NCBI GenBank assembly: GCA_031276475.1
Contig: JAISMZ010000199.1
Span: 1-6,698, forward strand
DNA: 6,698 bases
From: Coriobacteriales bacterium
Lineage (GTDB): Bacteria; Actinomycetota; Coriobacteriia; Coriobacteriales; UBA8131
Direction of reading: 5' to 3'
A program made the position numbers and the translations under genes. Under the pieces are notes generated by a model that was not told the origin of the DNA, did no database searches, and was given only the letters and a program-made list of their open reading frames with translations. Positions 6,232-6,698 of this stretch are shown piece after piece (positions within the stretch are counted from its first letter, which is position 1; each line of letters starts with the position of its first letter).

Positions 6232-6237
6232 ATTGTA
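6232..6237 (-). promoter_or_regulatory. -10 box of a probable leaderless methyltransferase promoter
   Basis: On the minus strand TACAAT is followed by six bases (CGCACT) and ATG at 6225, the same geometry as the rarA promoter. No convincing -35 is found at 16-18 bp. This would let the methyltransferase be transcribed separately from the upstream regulator gene. Confidence 0.5.
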
Positions 6238-6258
6238 ATCGAGCGTTCGCACGATTAG

Positions 6259-6287
6259 GTTTCACGCATGTTACCAGTAAGTGAAGC
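6259..6287. promoter_or_regulatory. nested inverted repeat between regulator and methyltransferase genes
   Basis: GTTTCAC (6259-6265) pairs with GTGAAGC (6281-6287) with one G-T pair, and inside it TTAC-CA-GTAA (6271-6280) is a second palindrome. It lies 34 nt past the ModE-like stop and 22 bp upstream of the methyltransferase -10. It may be an operator or a weak terminator; no T-run follows. Confidence 0.3.
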
Positions 6288-6320
6288 ACGAGCTCTCTCA
6301 CAAGGCCAACGGCATCGTCT

Positions 6321-6695
6321 TTATCTGAGCAACTCGCGCAGACGCTTGTTTGCCGTCTCGGTTGCTTCGGTCTGAAGCTGGCGATAGACAGTCAACAGGT
6401 GCCTGCCTTCAGGCGTCAGAATTGAGCCACGTGCACCGTCACGGCTGGTCAAAGTTATGCCAAAGCTTTCCTCGACGCCTCTGAGGCGCAGCCAGGCATT
6501 TGAGTAGGCCATGCCCATCCTCTTAGTCGCCTTTAACAACGAGTGCAGCTCGTCAACGCCGGTGAGAATATCTGCTACGCCGGCGCAAAATGTTCCCAGG
6601 TGCCGATCTCCATGCCGCTCGGTGCCCTTGCTATATGATTTTGAAATGGGCTTTGCACAAACTCCCAGTCTCACCTTGGCGTTTACGTGCTTCAT
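6321..6695 (-). CDS. ModE/LysR-like winged helix-turn-helix regulator
   Basis: This 124-aa protein matches the DNA-binding domain of ModE, the molybdate-responsive repressor. Residues about 38-75 (AGVADILTGVDELHSLLKATKRMGMAYSNAWLRLRGVE) give the helix-turn-helix, with RMGMAYSNAW corresponding to ModE's MGMSYKKAW. Residues about 80-104 (ITLTSRDGARGSILTPEGRHLL) form the wing with the DGARG/LTPEG turn. No molybdate-binding TOBE domain follows, as is common for short stand-alone ModE-like proteins, so the effector is unknown. The gene ends in a basic helix (KRLRELLR). ATG 6695 gives a length normal for such proteins, but only three bases precede it in the window, so the ribosome site cannot be judged and a longer form is possible. 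It may regulate the methyltransferase or genes outside the window. Confidence 0.8.
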   Translation of the reverse strand: MKHVNAKVRLGVCAKPISKSYSKGTERHGDRHLGTFCAGVADILTGVDELHSLLKATKRMGMAYSNAWLRLRGVEESFGITLTSRDGARGSILTPEGRHLLTVYRQLQTEATETANKRLRELLR

Positions 6696-6698
6696 ACT

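Noticed and set aside
6226..6252. GTG start at 6252 for the methyltransferase
   Set aside because: It adds nine residues lacking family features and has no ribosome site; the -10 box position fits ATG 6225.

Overview
The window looks chromosomal, from a moderately GC-rich actinomycetote, most likely class Coriobacteriia. This is inferred from gene order and protein character, not from a database match. A RarA gene followed directly by a DUF948 membrane protein and an AI-2E/PerM-family protein is an arrangement I associate with that group, where alaS usually follows. The Mur ligase has non-diaminopimelate-type features, and a small ModE-like regulator sits beside a class I methyltransferase. 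No transposase, integrase, CRISPR array, tRNA or rRNA was seen.

Layout: (1) positions 1-3002, minus strand, hold a tight operon rarA -> DUF948 protein -> AI-2E-family transporter, the last cut by the window edge. The first two genes overlap by 4 nt and the next gap is 20 nt. (2) Positions 3003-3528 are a divergent intergenic region with no protein gene but much structure. On the minus strand there is a compact promoter, then about 170 nt that fold with a long closing stem, a large bubble carrying a 3'-side hairpin, and a terminal arm. This is the architecture of 6S RNA. It is followed by a strong GC hairpin and then a leaderless-type promoter for rarA. On the plus strand there is a promoter for the Mur ligase. 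(3) Positions 3529-5289, plus strand, encode a MurE-type Mur ligase with a DDPG motif where diaminopimelate enzymes carry DNPR, and with a Gly/Ser/Thr-rich insertion. (4) Positions 5290-5379 are a convergent gap with hairpins. (5) Positions 5380-6225, minus strand, encode a SAM-dependent methyltransferase, preceded by a second leaderless-type promoter. (6) Positions 6321-6695, minus strand, encode a ModE/LysR-like winged-helix regulator.

Biologically, the left half joins replication-fork maintenance (RarA) with envelope proteins of unknown role, next to a likely global regulator of RNA polymerase (6S RNA). The Mur ligase contributes to peptidoglycan stem-peptide assembly. The ModE-like regulator and the methyltransferase are probably a local pair. 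The most interesting items are the unannotated 6S-like RNA, two -10 boxes placed identically 6 nt before start codons, and low-complexity insertions in RarA and the Mur ligase beside a long low-complexity tail in the DUF948 protein.
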